Shown in pieces: positions 36,600 to 45,255 of a stretch of 64,000 nucleotides of DNA. Position 1 is the stretch's first letter. Every line of letters begins with the position of its first letter. Origin of the DNA: an uncultured bacterium (lineage in GTDB: Bacteria > Vulcanimicrobiota > Xenobia > Xenobiales > Xenobiaceae); contig CAKUDB010000002.1 of NCBI GenBank assembly GCA_934644775.1, positions 62,001 to 126,000 on the forward strand, in the 5' to 3' direction. The translations under genes and the position numbers were made by a program. The notes below the pieces were generated by a model, which was not told the origin of the DNA, ran no database searches, and worked only from the letters and a program-made list of their open reading frames with translations.

Positions 36600-37820
36600 C
36601 TACTTTTCGTATTGCGGAAGTAAATGGGCATAATATTCCATTAACTTACGGGCTTGAGGGGCCTCTTGAAATTCGTCGATAGCTTTTTGATAACCGTTTG
36701 TAGCTAAACGTTTTGCTAAACCAGGATCGCGATATAACTTAAAGAGCGCTTGGGCGGTAGCCTCAGGATCTTTAGGAGGCACCAGCAAACCGCTTTTCCC
36801 ATCTTCTACTACATCGACTACACCGCCGACAGCTGTACAAACTACAGGCCGGTGCATGATCATGGCCTCGAGATTGGCTATACCCAAGCCTTCGTAATTG
36901 GAATTTAAAGCATAAATATCAAAATTGCCCAAATATTCTAGCAGGTTGTCGGCCCAACCGACCAAAATAACCTGCTTGCTTGCTTGCTTATTTAACTTTA
37001 ACTCGGCTATAAGGCTTTCTAATTGGGGACGCAATTGACCTTGGCCGACAATAACCAAATGCATTTTAGCTGCCTCTTCAGGGGGCAGTTTTTTTAGCAA
37101 CAGAGCAAAAGCTTTTATCAAATAGTCGTGACCTTTGGCTTCTTCCAGGCGGCCAACCGAACCGATAATAAAAGAATCGGCTTCCAAACCGAGCTTTTCT
37201 CTAAGTTGTTGAGGACTGCCGCACGGTTGGTAGCTTTCCGGCTCCGGGCACCCTTCGCGCACGATGGCCAATTTGTTTGCCGGTACAATGCCCTCGGAGA
37301 CTATTTGCTTAAAATTGGGCGTAGAGACTGTGAAATGGAAGCAAGCTAAGCGAGCAGCCAGCCATTCCAAGAGAAAATATAACTTTTTGGTAAGAAAACC
37401 AGTCGCAGCATTTTCCGGCAGCTCGTGAATAGTGTGCAAGCGCAAGGGCACTCGACAAATAAAACCAGCCAATCTGCCGATAAACCCGGCTTTAGATGTG
37501 TGCGTATGAATAATATCTGGTTTATATTCTCTAATGAAATTGATTAAGTTTAGGAGTGAGCGCAAATCTTGATAGGGAGATATGCGTCTACTGATAGGAA
37601 TATTAACTACCTTTATACCTAAGCTTTCTAGTTCGTGACGAAATTTCTGTACTGTACAAGCTAGCGTTACTTCATAACCACAAGCCAGCATCGCTTCAAA
37701 TTTACGCCTTAAAAAACACTGAGCGGTTAAATCAATAGTGGTGACAACTAATACTTTTTTGCCAAGACCGGAACTCTCTAAGCCGGTGAGATCGAGTGAA
37801 GAGCTTACCATAGCCCTCAT
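36600..37820 (-). CDS. Glycosyltransferase family 4 (GT-B) protein
   Basis: About 406 residues with two Rossmann halves. The N-terminal half has KVLVVTTIDLTAQCFLRRKFEAM and DIIHTHTSKAGFIGRL. The C-terminal donor site has GSVGRLEEAKGHDYLIKAF and YEGLGIANLEAMIMHRPVVCTAVGGVVDVVEDG (the EX7E-type motif of GT4). It would transfer a sugar from a nucleotide donor to a growing surface glycan at the cytoplasmic face, in keeping with the PglC/E/F-like genes 4 kb away. The start is uncertain: TTG 37826, ATG 37820 and ATG 37811 are all in frame and none has a clear ribosome-binding site; I chose 37820. Confidence 0.88.
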   Translation of the reverse strand: MRAMVSSSLDLTGLESSGLGKKVLVVTTIDLTAQCFLRRKFEAMLACGYEVTLACTVQKFRHELESLGIKVVNIPISRRISPYQDLRSLLNLINFIREYKPDIIHTHTSKAGFIGRLAGFICRVPLRLHTIHELPENAATGFLTKKLYFLLEWLAARLACFHFTVSTPNFKQIVSEGIVPANKLAIVREGCPEPESYQPCGSPQQLREKLGLEADSFIIGSVGRLEEAKGHDYLIKAFALLLKKLPPEEAAKMHLVIVGQGQLRPQLESLIAELKLNKQASKQVILVGWADNLLEYLGNFDIYALNSNYEGLGIANLEAMIMHRPVVCTAVGGVVDVVEDGKSGLLVPPKDPEATAQALFKLYRDPGLAKRLATNGYQKAIDEFQEAPQARKLMEYYAHLLPQYEK

Positions 37821-37837
37821 ATTCAATTATTCAACAC

Positions 37838-37877
37838 AAAGCGCCTGCCGATTTTTTTGGAGTGGGGCAGGCGCTTT
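37838..37877 (-). terminator. Terminator of the ferredoxin-thioredoxin reductase gene
   Basis: A perfect 12-base stem: AAAGCGCCTGCC (37838-37849) with GGCAGGCGCTTT (37866-37877). TTTGTGTTG follows on the minus strand. It lies between the reductase stop and the downstream glycosyltransferase start. Confidence 0.7.
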
Positions 37878-37909
37878 AAATAGGGATAAGCTCTATATAT
37901 TGTTGGTAT

Positions 37910-38320
37910 CTATTGCTGGTGCCAGGCTTCTATATCGGCAGTAGATCGGCAACAAGGGTTGCGTTCTATTTCTGGATGGGGATCTGGATTTAGCCCATAC
38001 ATAAGGCGTCCTTCGTGATCTTCAGGTAAATACTCGGTAATAGGCAAATTGTTAGGGGCTACGTAGAGCAAACAGTGGCAATATTTGTAAATTTGCATTT
38101 CGTCACAGGGGCAAAGCCAGCGCCTATGTTTAATTTCTGCTTTTTTGTCGGTATAAAAATTACAAGGACACAGAGGACGATTCAGCTCCTCCAAGTTGTG
38201 GGCCAATCCCTTGAGAACCGCTTCTTTTACTCCCGGAGCTGTGCTAAATTGGGTGCCGGTTTTACGGCGGTAATTTTCGGTATAATTGTTTAAGCGTTCC
38301 AGAATCTGAGGATTAGCCAT
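37910..38320 (-). CDS. Ferredoxin-thioredoxin reductase, catalytic-subunit family
   Basis: A 136-residue protein with the full FTR catalytic-chain cysteine pattern: CPC (51-53), CPC (70-72) and CHC (81-83). In the family these hold a 4Fe-4S cluster and the redox-active disulfide that takes electrons from ferredoxin to reduce thioredoxin or another disulfide protein. The protein carries an extra C-terminal tail of about 40 residues that includes a CC pair (RNPCCRS). No gene for the variable subunit or for a thioredoxin or rubredoxin partner is adjacent. Such orphan FTR-like proteins are found in anaerobes, where they link ferredoxin to thiol pools. It is followed by its own terminator. Confidence 0.9.
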   Translation of the reverse strand: MANPQILERLNNYTENYRRKTGTQFSTAPGVKEAVLKGLAHNLEELNRPLCPCNFYTDKKAEIKHRRWLCPCDEMQIYKYCHCLLYVAPNNLPITEYLPEDHEGRLMYGLNPDPHPEIERNPCCRSTADIEAWHQQ

Positions 38321-38379
38321 TTTGAAAATATCCCTACTTTCTCTTTTTTTTGCTCTTTAAGTAACTTTTCTAAGATAAT

Positions 38380-38769
38380 TTATTCCATAACATTGTCAGG
38401 CAGAATAAGTATATCTTTAGCTGTAATCGAGCCGTTCCAGTCGCGGCCACCGTTGACTCTAATGACGTCGCCTTTTTCGATAACGTTGAAAATTTCGCTT
38501 ACAGGTATATTCTCATCGCGTAACCAACCATTTTGGGAAAAGCGTTTGATTACTTTAGTCTTTAAGCGTAAATAGACCCAATTTTGAGTTACGGTAGGGT
38601 TGGCGTCCAACTGGGCGATGCCTATACGCTCTTTGTCTTGGTTCAATTCGGTAATGCGATAGGTTCCTGAAGCCAGAATAAGTTGGGCCTGGGCTTGAGG
38701 AATATTGATAAATAAAGCAGTGAGCAAAATAGCTAAAGTAGCTAAACATAAAGACACGGAGCGTTTCAT
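38380..38769 (-). CDS. Small secreted protein, 129 residues
   Basis: The N-terminus is a clear Sec signal (MKRSV, hydrophobic residues about 5-22, then PQAQAQ as a signal peptidase I site near 28). The mature part is about 100 residues, looks beta-rich (ASGTYRITELNQDKERIGIAQLD, VYLRLKTKVIKRF) and ends in ITAKDILILPDNVME, in the style of small OB or SH3-like periplasmic domains. The ATG at 38769 has GAGGG seven bases upstream. The open frame extends further but without a second site. No family is recognised. Confidence 0.78.
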   Translation of the reverse strand: MKRSVSLCLATLAILLTALFINIPQAQAQLILASGTYRITELNQDKERIGIAQLDANPTVTQNWVYLRLKTKVIKRFSQNGWLRDENIPVSEIFNVIEKGDVIRVNGGRDWNGSITAKDILILPDNVME

Positions 38770-38902
38770 AATATTTCCCTCTTTATTTTCGATTATTGGC
38801 AACAAAACGTTAAGCCTTTCGGCACAGCGTCATCCTATTCCTTAACTTTTGAAGATCTTTTTTTCGGATTAGTTTCTTTAAATTGGGGAAATATTGGTTA
38901 TA

Positions 38903-38954
38903 AAAGTAGGCCCACGGCCGACCTTTTGTAGGTTTGCTGCCGTGGGCCTACTTT
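38903..38954 (-). terminator. Strong terminator, 16-bp perfect stem
   Basis: AAAGTAGGCCCACGGC (38903-38918) pairs perfectly with GCCGTGGGCCTACTTT (38939-38954), with a 20-base loop. On the minus strand it is followed by TTATAACC after the T-ended stem. It ends the gene at 38995-39588. Confidence 0.85.
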
Positions 38955-38994
38955 AAACTTGGACTTATTTAGCCAGTGAAGCCTATAACTAGAT

Positions 38995-39588
38995 CTAGGC
39001 TTCGGCTTTCATCGATCTCAAGTTGTGGATCAGGAATTGCATAATCCCATCAGCCATAGGTAAAATTTTCTCTTCTAAAATACGTACCAAAGCATCGCGC
39101 ATATTATCCAAGCGATGAGCTTTGGCATAAGTAAGGATATTTTCGTCGGAAAGCCACCTGGAGGTGGGAACGTAGTAACCTACTTCAATAAAGAAGCGAT
39201 CACTTTTGCCTGCGTCTTTGGAAGGGCGAACGATTAAGCACTGAATGTCATTCCCGTGAGGGCCGACGCTCAAAATTTGCCTAACTTCTTTTTTGACACG
39301 ATCTACCACATCGGCTTCAACTACTTTTTTATCGGTGACTTCGGTGGGCTCTTTGTCTTGATCGATACTGGCATAAGGAGCGGAGAAGAGGAGGATATTA
39401 CCTTTCCCGTCTTCGGAAACTTCTGTCTTTTCGAAAGCAAAAGTCTTAGAACTCTCCACGTCTAAAAATCTGAGGCCGCCTAACTTTGTAGGGCTACCCT
39501 GGGCAACGTACTGGCGGAAAATTTGCGTTAAAATAACATTGATCTGATCGGCCACGCGGCTCAGGTTCAGGTTGGTTTGTGCTGACAC
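38995..39588 (-). CDS. Hypothetical soluble protein, 197 residues
   Basis: A cytosolic-looking, charged protein with no signal peptide or membrane helix. It starts MSAQTNLNLSRVADQINVILTQ and has a middle region rich in Val, Lys and Asp (VTDKKVVEADVVDRVKKEV) and a helical C-terminus. I see no motif for a known activity. The GTG at 39588 has AGAGGT about nine bases upstream. It has its own strong terminator and a 200-base gap on its upstream side, so it is probably a single-gene unit. Confidence 0.75.
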   Translation of the reverse strand: MSAQTNLNLSRVADQINVILTQIFRQYVAQGSPTKLGGLRFLDVESSKTFAFEKTEVSEDGKGNILLFSAPYASIDQDKEPTEVTDKKVVEADVVDRVKKEVRQILSVGPHGNDIQCLIVRPSKDAGKSDRFFIEVGYYVPTSRWLSDENILTYAKAHRLDNMRDALVRILEEKILPMADGIMQFLIHNLRSMKAEA

Positions 39589-39721
39589 TTTAGTCTACCT
39601 CTTGACTTACTATATCCGCCGCCTATTCTTCGGCTTTATTCTTTGTCCTTCTCTGCGGCTATTTCTATAATAGACTGCTCGGCTGGGGAGGAAAAGTTAC
39701 TCCCTCTGCCATCTACCAACG

Positions 39722-39759
39722 AGCCCTCGACAAAGCCTAAAATAACCTTGTCAAGGGCT
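39722..39759. other. Inverted repeat downstream of thrC
   Basis: AGCCCTCGACAA (39722-39733) and TTGTCAAGGGCT (39748-39759) can pair with one internal mismatch. There is no clear T tract on the minus strand, so it may be a transcript-end stabiliser or a weak terminator for thrC. The rest of this 200-base gap holds nothing recognisable. Confidence 0.4.
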
Positions 39760-39788
39760 TTAGTTTAGTTAGACAAAAGACCTAAAGT

Positions 39789-41048
39789 TTATACGCTTAA
39801 AATCTTATGCAAAGTATCCTTAAGCTCGGCAGGATTACGGTCGATGGAAATGGCTGAAGTGTGCAAAGCTTTCATAGCTCCGTCAATATCTTTAAGACCA
39901 TTGCCAGTAATTAAGGCCACAACTTTGGCGTCGGCAGGAATTAAATTGTTTTTACGAGCTTTAATAAGACCGGCGATAGGAGTAGCTCCGGCAGGCTCGG
40001 CAAAGACGCCTGCGTTAGCGGCCAGGAGAGCTTGGCCTTGTTTAATTTCCTCATCTTCGACGACGATAAACTGGCCGCCAGACTGATGGACGCCGCGCAG
40101 AGCTAAAGAAGCCGCTCTAGGCATACCCACGCTGATCGAATCGGCATAGGTATCGGCATCGGGCTCGGCTACTACTTTGTCGCCATTAGCGAAAGCTTTG
40201 GCCAAAACTGAAGAGCCGCGAGCCTGTACGCCGATAAGCTTAGGCAATTTGTCGATTAGACCCATGCGCTGGAGATCTAAGAAGCCTTTGCCCAGGCCAC
40301 CGATAATGCAGCCGTCACCTACGGATACGGCCACATAGTCGGGAGTTTGATAGCCACAATTTTCCCAAATTTCCAGGGCTGCCGTCTTTTTGCCCTCTAA
40401 TAAGTAAGGGTTAAAACCGGTATTACGGTTGTACCAGCCGAAATCTTGGGTGGCTTGCAAAGAGAGCTCGAAAGCGTCGTCGTAGGTGCCCCGTACAGAT
40501 AAGACGGTAGCTCCGAACATAAGTAACTGGGCTACTTTAGCTTTGGGAGCCCTTTCAGGAACGAAGATAATGGTTTTTAAGCCCATAGAAGCGCACATAC
40601 CGGAAAGGGAAGAGGCCGCATTGCCGGTAGAGGCAGCGGTAATGAGCTCTAAGCCCATCTCTTTAGCTGAAGCAGCACAAATGGCGCTGGCGCGGTCTTT
40701 TAAAGAGCCGGTAGGGTTTTGTCCATCATCTTTAAGGAAAAGGTTTTCGTAACCGAGCACTTTACCTAAACGCTTGGCGTTATAGAAAGGGGTTTGACCT
40801 ACGCGCAGAGGAGGAAGATTCTCTGCACTATGGAGAGGCAATACGGGGGCCCAACGAGCTAAGCCGGGTAAGTTGCCTTTTTTGAGCAACTCAGGCTGGA
40901 GCTTTTGGGACGCTTGCTCATAGTCATATAAAACTTCTAAAATTCCGTCGTTGCCGCAATCTTGGCAAGTATAACGGAAAGGATCGGGGCTATAGCTGCG
41001 CTGACAAAGAGAACAGCGCAATTCTGTTACAGGAAAAGTGTTTGTCAT
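39789..41048 (-). CDS. thrC: Threonine synthase
   Basis: A 419-residue PLP enzyme of fold type II that converts O-phosphohomoserine to threonine in the cytosol. It begins with a zinc ribbon (Cys12, Cys15, Cys28, Cys31: CSLC...CQDC) typical of the class that includes plant and many bacterial threonine synthases. The PLP lysine is Lys117 in NPTGSLKDRAS, and TGNGLKDIDGA near the end is a family motif. The length is normal. The start at 41048 is preceded by AAGGAG. It is a single gene; no other threonine genes are adjacent. Confidence 0.93.
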   Translation of the reverse strand: MTNTFPVTELRCSLCQRSYSPDPFRYTCQDCGNDGILEVLYDYEQASQKLQPELLKKGNLPGLARWAPVLPLHSAENLPPLRVGQTPFYNAKRLGKVLGYENLFLKDDGQNPTGSLKDRASAICAASAKEMGLELITAASTGNAASSLSGMCASMGLKTIIFVPERAPKAKVAQLLMFGATVLSVRGTYDDAFELSLQATQDFGWYNRNTGFNPYLLEGKKTAALEIWENCGYQTPDYVAVSVGDGCIIGGLGKGFLDLQRMGLIDKLPKLIGVQARGSSVLAKAFANGDKVVAEPDADTYADSISVGMPRAASLALRGVHQSGGQFIVVEDEEIKQGQALLAANAGVFAEPAGATPIAGLIKARKNNLIPADAKVVALITGNGLKDIDGAMKALHTSAISIDRNPAELKDTLHKILSV

Positions 41049-41151
41049 AGTCGGCGCTCCTTCGAGTCGATAGACTATTCACCCTTGCTAAATAGGCTTA
41101 TAGCGCTGTATTTATACTACTTTAACTTGTTTAATTATGCAGGTGAAAAAA

Positions 41152-42297
41152 ATGTTAAGCCAAAAAGTAGGCCCGACTATGGTTCTGGATTCACGTTTCG
41201 TTAAAATAGCCTTCGGAGTTGTCGCCATTACTTTGTGTCAAGTAGGCTTTGTCTGGGCTTCTGAGCCTGCTCCAATTGGCATTGCCTCAGGGGAAGGCCA
41301 GATAACAGCGCAAACCTCCTCTTCTTCAAAACAACCTTCCAAAGGGCAATGGAAAATAGGCGGCAAGGCTGAACTGGAATATTCTAACGACGAGCATCCT
41401 ACTATTGTTAATAACGATAGGGGTGGGTGCGATACGCTTATGTATGAAACTGATAAGCTATTGCCCCAATTCGAACTTAATGCCCAATACTTAAAAGACG
41501 ATTTTAAGTTTTATACTAAGGCTCGCTACCGTTTCGACAAGAAAAAGATCGAATTGCTCGATTGTTACGCCAACGTGCCTTTGGGAGAGGGTGCCAAAGT
41601 TACCTTGGGCCGTTTTAAAACTCGCTTTGGTATCGAAAAATCCCAATCCAGCAGTAAATATTTAACTTGCAATGCCAGCGCTGTCACCGACTCGCTTTAT
41701 CTGGGCCGCGCTTGGGGTGCCAGCTTTGAATTTGCCAATAAAGATGGCGATCAACTTATGCTTGGCCTAATGAATGACCATAACGAACATCGTTTTACCA
41801 GTGCCGATAACGATATTTTTGTGCGTGGTATCAAGCGTCTTTCTCCCCATTCGACTTTAGGAACTTCGGTTTTGATAGGACAGCACAGTCTATCAGATTC
41901 TCACTCTTTGCCTATACAGCGTTTCGGTCTCGATTATCAACTCAAAACCGATAACTTGCGTCTAGATTCGGAGCTTATCTATAGCAACGGATATAACGGC
42001 CTTGAGGAGATAAAAAGTCGATCCTGCGGTTGGTATGTAGGTTCTGCTTATACGCTCAATAAAAATGTCGATTTGGTAGGTTTTATCGATTGGTACGATC
42101 CTAATTTGGATGTTTGTAGTAACGATCTTTTTAATGATGAGCTTAATGCTTCTATGCGCTATGTCTTGGGAGTAAATTACTATTTTAGCCGTCAAAAAGA
42201 GAGGCGTTTAATGCTTAATTATGAATGGAAGATACCTACGGAAGGGCCTAAAGTTGATACTGAAGGATTTTATATGCGCTACAGCTTCGAATTTTAG
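41152..42297 (+). CDS. Outer-membrane porin-like beta-barrel protein
   Basis: About 381 residues. A long n-region is followed by a hydrophobic signal (about VKIAFGVVAITLCQVGFVWA), a Ser-rich linker, and then alternating amphipathic strands (KFYTKARYRFDKKKIELLDCYANV, AKVTLGRFKTRFGIE). The protein ends in MRYSFEF, the C-terminal aromatic that marks outer-membrane barrels. It resembles phosphate-selective-porin-like or other putative-porin families in anaerobic diderms. It has no SLH domain, unlike the OmpM porins of Negativicutes. ATG 41152 has AGGTG six bases before it; ATG 41137 is possible but lacks a ribosome-binding site. It is evidence for an outer membrane. Confidence 0.82.
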   Translation: MLSQKVGPTMVLDSRFVKIAFGVVAITLCQVGFVWASEPAPIGIASGEGQITAQTSSSSKQPSKGQWKIGGKAELEYSNDEHPTIVNNDRGGCDTLMYETDKLLPQFELNAQYLKDDFKFYTKARYRFDKKKIELLDCYANVPLGEGAKVTLGRFKTRFGIEKSQSSSKYLTCNASAVTDSLYLGRAWGASFEFANKDGDQLMLGLMNDHNEHRFTSADNDIFVRGIKRLSPHSTLGTSVLIGQHSLSDSHSLPIQRFGLDYQLKTDNLRLDSELIYSNGYNGLEEIKSRSCGWYVGSAYTLNKNVDLVGFIDWYDPNLDVCSNDLFNDELNASMRYVLGVNYYFSRQKERRLMLNYEWKIPTEGPKVDTEGFYMRYSFEF

Positions 42298-42424
42298 CTG
42301 GTCTAGCTCAGTAATATAGGCCTAGTAAGTTCTAGGCTACTTTAGTAGGTAAAAACTAAGTTTAGACAAAAATAGCGCCATTATTTCTATACTTACATAA
42401 CGTATTTGAGAAAGTGTAGCTATT

Positions 42425-43489
42425 ATGGAAAAAAACGCTGAACAAACTGAAATGAAACTTACACAAATGTGCTCTTGTGCCGGCTGTGCGGCCAAAATTA
42501 AGGCCAAAGACCTGGAAAGCTTGCTTAAAAAAGTCAATTATCCTTTGGACAGTCGAGCTTTGGCTGGCCAGAGCAGCGGTGATGATGCCGTAGTAGTGAA
42601 ACTTAACGAGCACCAAGCCTTGGTGCAAACTATTGACTTTTTTACTCCAGTAGTCGACGATCCGTTGCGTTTTGGTCGTATTGCCGCCGCCAATGCTCTC
42701 TCTGACGTTTATGCTATGGGCGGTACGCCCTTTACGGCTATGAATGTAGCTTGTTTCCCCTTGAAAGCTATGGGTGTAGAAATACTCAGCCTTATTCTCA
42801 AGGGAGGTTTAGAAAAGGTATTGGAAGCCGGGGCCGTTATGGCTGGTGGCCACACTGTGGAAGATTCAGAGCCCAAATTTGGTTTGGCTGTCACTGGCTT
42901 AATCGATCCTGAAAAGATGGTACGCAAAGACGGAGCCCGCCCCGGCGATATTCTGATTCTAACTAAGCCGCTGGGTACTGGTGTTTTAAATACTGCCCAT
43001 AAATTTAGAGATATTAGTCCCGACGAGCTTGAATGGGTAATGCGTTCGATGGAAATGCTTAATAAAGAGGCTTCTCAGGCTATGGTGGCGGTAGGGGCTA
43101 AAGCTGGTACCGATGTAACTGGCTATGGCTTATTAGGACACAGTTTGGAGATGGCCAAAGCTTCCCAGACAGTTTTTGAGTTTGACTCTGAAGCCGTTCC
43201 CTTGTTGCCTGGCGCTGTGGGGGCCTATCTTAGGGGCAATGTTCCTGGAGGCTCGGTAGCCAATTTAGCTTATGTTAAGCCCTACTTGAAGGTAATTGGA
43301 GAAGTGGCTGAGCCCCTCTTGGGGTTAATGGCCGACGCTCAAACTTCCGGAGGTCTTTTAATTGCTATAGCAGAGGAAAAAGGGGTGGAACTAATGAAAC
43401 TTTTACCTGAGTTTTTCAGTGCTCCGGCCATAATAGGTCGAGTAAAAGCGAAAGAGGCTGACGATTCTGTCTTCTTGCGTGTAAGATAA
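42425..43489 (+). CDS. selD: Selenide, water dikinase (selenophosphate synthetase)
   Basis: A 354-residue SelD. It makes selenophosphate from selenide and ATP, the selenium donor for selenocysteine, selenouridine or Se-cofactors. The N-terminal reactive segment AGCAAKIK carries Cys21 and Lys24 at the positions of the essential Cys/Sec and Lys of SelD. Other motifs are GDDAVVV, AANALSDVYAMGG, GGHTVEDSEPKFGL, TKPLGTGVL, DVTGYGLLGH and AQTSGGLL. The N-terminus has two additional cysteines (Cys16, Cys18). The ribosome-binding site is weak (GAGAAAG). No selA, selB or selenocysteine tRNA is in the window, so the route of selenium use is not decided here. Confidence 0.95.
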   Translation: MEKNAEQTEMKLTQMCSCAGCAAKIKAKDLESLLKKVNYPLDSRALAGQSSGDDAVVVKLNEHQALVQTIDFFTPVVDDPLRFGRIAAANALSDVYAMGGTPFTAMNVACFPLKAMGVEILSLILKGGLEKVLEAGAVMAGGHTVEDSEPKFGLAVTGLIDPEKMVRKDGARPGDILILTKPLGTGVLNTAHKFRDISPDELEWVMRSMEMLNKEASQAMVAVGAKAGTDVTGYGLLGHSLEMAKASQTVFEFDSEAVPLLPGAVGAYLRGNVPGGSVANLAYVKPYLKVIGEVAEPLLGLMADAQTSGGLLIAIAEEKGVELMKLLPEFFSAPAIIGRVKAKEADDSVFLRVR

Positions 43490-43510
43490 GAAAAAAATAA
43501 CGGAGTTGCC

Positions 43511-44599
43511 ATGGCCAAGAGTGATTTCAAAGGACGAGAAAGAGTGTGGCAAAGTTATTCTAAGAAGCTTTGGCCGCGCCTAGTGAAAAATTGTAAAGCC
43601 GGACTTATCGAGGTTCGGGCCGATTTGCGTTGGTTTCACGAGCTTTTTGAAGCCGCTCCCTCTGTGCAAACGGAAATCTTTGGCAAGTCTTATCCTGAAG
43701 TAAAGCAAAAGCTGGCCCCTTACGCCCCCTTGCGTATAGCTTTGTTAATTATTGCTTTAGTGATAGGTACTTACGGAGCCTACGAATTTGCTCAGACCTT
43801 CTTCCGCGAAAACTTTGTCTGCTGGGGCTTTGCAGCCGTGGTTTTTATTTTGGCTATTGTCGTCTTTACTAATCATGTAAAGGTCGCTTACGAAGATCCC
43901 AAAGACTTGCCCTTAATAGGCGTCTTTATCCTATTTTTTGCTATTGCGGCCTTTTTGCTCCAGCCTTCCAAAATTTTAATCGTCGGTGTTTTCCTCTTCC
44001 TTTGCTCGCTTTTATTGGCCAATATCGAGCTATGGGTATTGCGTAACTGTGTAATTCGTCTGATCGGCGTCGATTACGAGTTTTTTAAGCAAGTTTCTGG
44101 TCGCCCTAACGAAAGTAACGAGAGGCCGCCTCTGTGCCTATTAAAGTTTGTAGGTGAAGAACAACAGCCAGTGGCTTGGGATGAAAATGCCAATCCAGTA
44201 TTACCCGAATCGATTACTAAAGTAATGAATAGTATTATTTTAGGGCCGCGTTTCGACGTCTTTATGCCTAAGGGAACAGCTCAATTTTTAGTTTTTGTAG
44301 TAGCTGCTCTTATCGCTTTACCCAATAAAGATCTAACTTATGAAACTGCTGGCATGTGGATAGGGTTAGCTGCTTTTATAATGACCCTTTTTTCTACTTA
44401 TTTATGCCCTTCCTCATATTATGCGGAATATCGCCAGGAAGTAGAACGGGAGAAGAGGCGTACTTCTGAAGATAAGTCCGAAGCTTCTATTCAGTCGGTT
44501 TGGATTATTAAAAATACTATTTGGACTTCTATCTGTGTGGCTTTTTGGACTTGGTTGCTCTATTGGATGCGCTTTCAAATGCCCACTATATTTTCCTAG
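43511..44599 (+). CDS. Polytopic membrane protein of unknown function
   Basis: A 362-residue protein. A positively charged cytoplasmic N-terminus (about 1-75) is followed by two to three pairs of hydrophobic helices (about 76-190), a soluble segment (about 195-250), then three further helices to the end, with a charged loop EYRQEVEREKRRTSEDKSEA between the last two. No transporter or enzyme motif is recognised. It starts 21 bases after the selD stop with GGAG before the ATG, so it may be co-transcribed with selD. A terminator follows the stop by about 25 bases. Confidence 0.78.
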   Translation: MAKSDFKGRERVWQSYSKKLWPRLVKNCKAGLIEVRADLRWFHELFEAAPSVQTEIFGKSYPEVKQKLAPYAPLRIALLIIALVIGTYGAYEFAQTFFRENFVCWGFAAVVFILAIVVFTNHVKVAYEDPKDLPLIGVFILFFAIAAFLLQPSKILIVGVFLFLCSLLLANIELWVLRNCVIRLIGVDYEFFKQVSGRPNESNERPPLCLLKFVGEEQQPVAWDENANPVLPESITKVMNSIILGPRFDVFMPKGTAQFLVFVVAALIALPNKDLTYETAGMWIGLAAFIMTLFSTYLCPSSYYAEYRQEVEREKRRTSEDKSEASIQSVWIIKNTIWTSICVAFWTWLLYWMRFQMPTIFS

Positions 44600-44622
44600 A
44601 GAAAAAAATACTGGGAAAAATC

Positions 44623-44662
44623 AGCACTTTGTCGATATAGATAAAGTGCTTTTCTTTTTTCT
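44623..44662 (+). terminator. Terminator after the selD-membrane protein unit
   Basis: AGCACTTT (44623-44630) pairs with AAAGTGCT (44643-44650), followed by TTTCTTTTTTC. Confidence 0.8.
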
Positions 44663-44669
44663 TGACGCC

Positions 44670-44698
44670 TTGCGCTGCCTTTTCTTTTTTGATATAAT
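44670..44698 (+). promoter_or_regulatory. Promoter of the rpsF-ssb-rpsR operon
   Basis: TATAAT at 44693-44698 with TTGCGC at 44670-44675, a 17-base spacer. A better-looking TTGACG at 44662-44667 is 25 bases away, too far to be the -35 for this box. Transcription would start about 190 bases before rpsF. Confidence 0.65.
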
Positions 44699-44704
44699 GA
44701 CCGC

Positions 44705-44890
44705 CGTGCAGCTCTGTAAGAGCGTTGCTTCCGGCTCGATTTTAGCCAGGAAGCTCTTCCTGCCCGTATATCTGCTCCTCTGGAGTGTGGCTTTGCAGAA
44801 TTTGTGGGCTGAACTCGAGGGGCAGAGGCGCATCTTAGCTGCGATAAGAGCGTCGTACCAATGCGGGCCTGAAAGGCCGAAGGAAGGAGG
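44705..44890 (+). ncRNA. Structured 5' leader of rpsF (putative ribosomal-protein autoregulatory leader)
   Basis: This is a gene-free stretch of about 190 bases between the promoter and the rpsF start. It can form a long hairpin, GCTTCCGGCT (44727-44736) with AGCC-A-GGAAGC (44744-44754), and a perfect GGCCT-GAA-AGGCC stem (44866-44878) just before the AAGGAGG ribosome-binding site. The S6:S18 leader motif is known in front of rpsF in many bacteria and has a CCG element. A CCG follows the last stem here, but I cannot confirm the consensus by eye. Confidence 0.45.
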
Positions 44891-44898
44891 TTTGCGCT

Positions 44899-45183
44899 GT
44901 GCGCAAATACGAAATTACTTACATCCTCACTCCTGATTTCAGTGAGGAAACTGTCACTGCCAAGGTTGAACAGTATCAGAACCAGGTAGTAAACGAGGGC
45001 GGCCAGGTCGTCAACGTCAACAATTGGGGCAAGCGCCGTTTCGCCTATGAAGTAAATAATAAGGCTGAAGGCTACTATGTAACTATGCGTTTCGATTCTG
45101 AGAGCGCTGTTGCCGATGAGCTTCGTCGTGTTATGAAGAATAGCGATGAAGTATTGCGCTGCATGGTGGTAAGCGTCAACTAA
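44899..45183 (+). CDS. rpsF: 30S ribosomal protein S6
   Basis: 94 residues, a complete S6: RKYEITYILTPDF at the start, INVNNWGKRRFAYEVNNKAEGYYVTMRFDS, and the C-terminal LRCMVVSVN. S6 binds 16S rRNA in the platform with S18, which is encoded two genes downstream. The GTG start has AAGGAGG eight bases upstream. It is first in the operon with ssb and rpsR. Confidence 0.97.
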   Translation: MRKYEITYILTPDFSEETVTAKVEQYQNQVVNEGGQVVNVNNWGKRRFAYEVNNKAEGYYVTMRFDSESAVADELRRVMKNSDEVLRCMVVSVN

Positions 45184-45255
45184 TAGCTTTTAGTTTGGAA
45201 GATTTCAGAGCGTCTGCCATTTTTGGAAGAGAGTTTTTTAGGAGGGTAGTTCGAG

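Noticed and set aside
44662..44698. TTGACG as the -35 of the rpsF promoter
   Set aside because: It is 25 bases from the TATAAT. TTGCGC at 44670-44675, with a 17-base spacer, is the better partner.
44535..44936. + strand frame running through the rpsF leader
   Set aside because: It begins inside the upstream membrane-protein gene and crosses a terminator, a promoter and the rpsF start.
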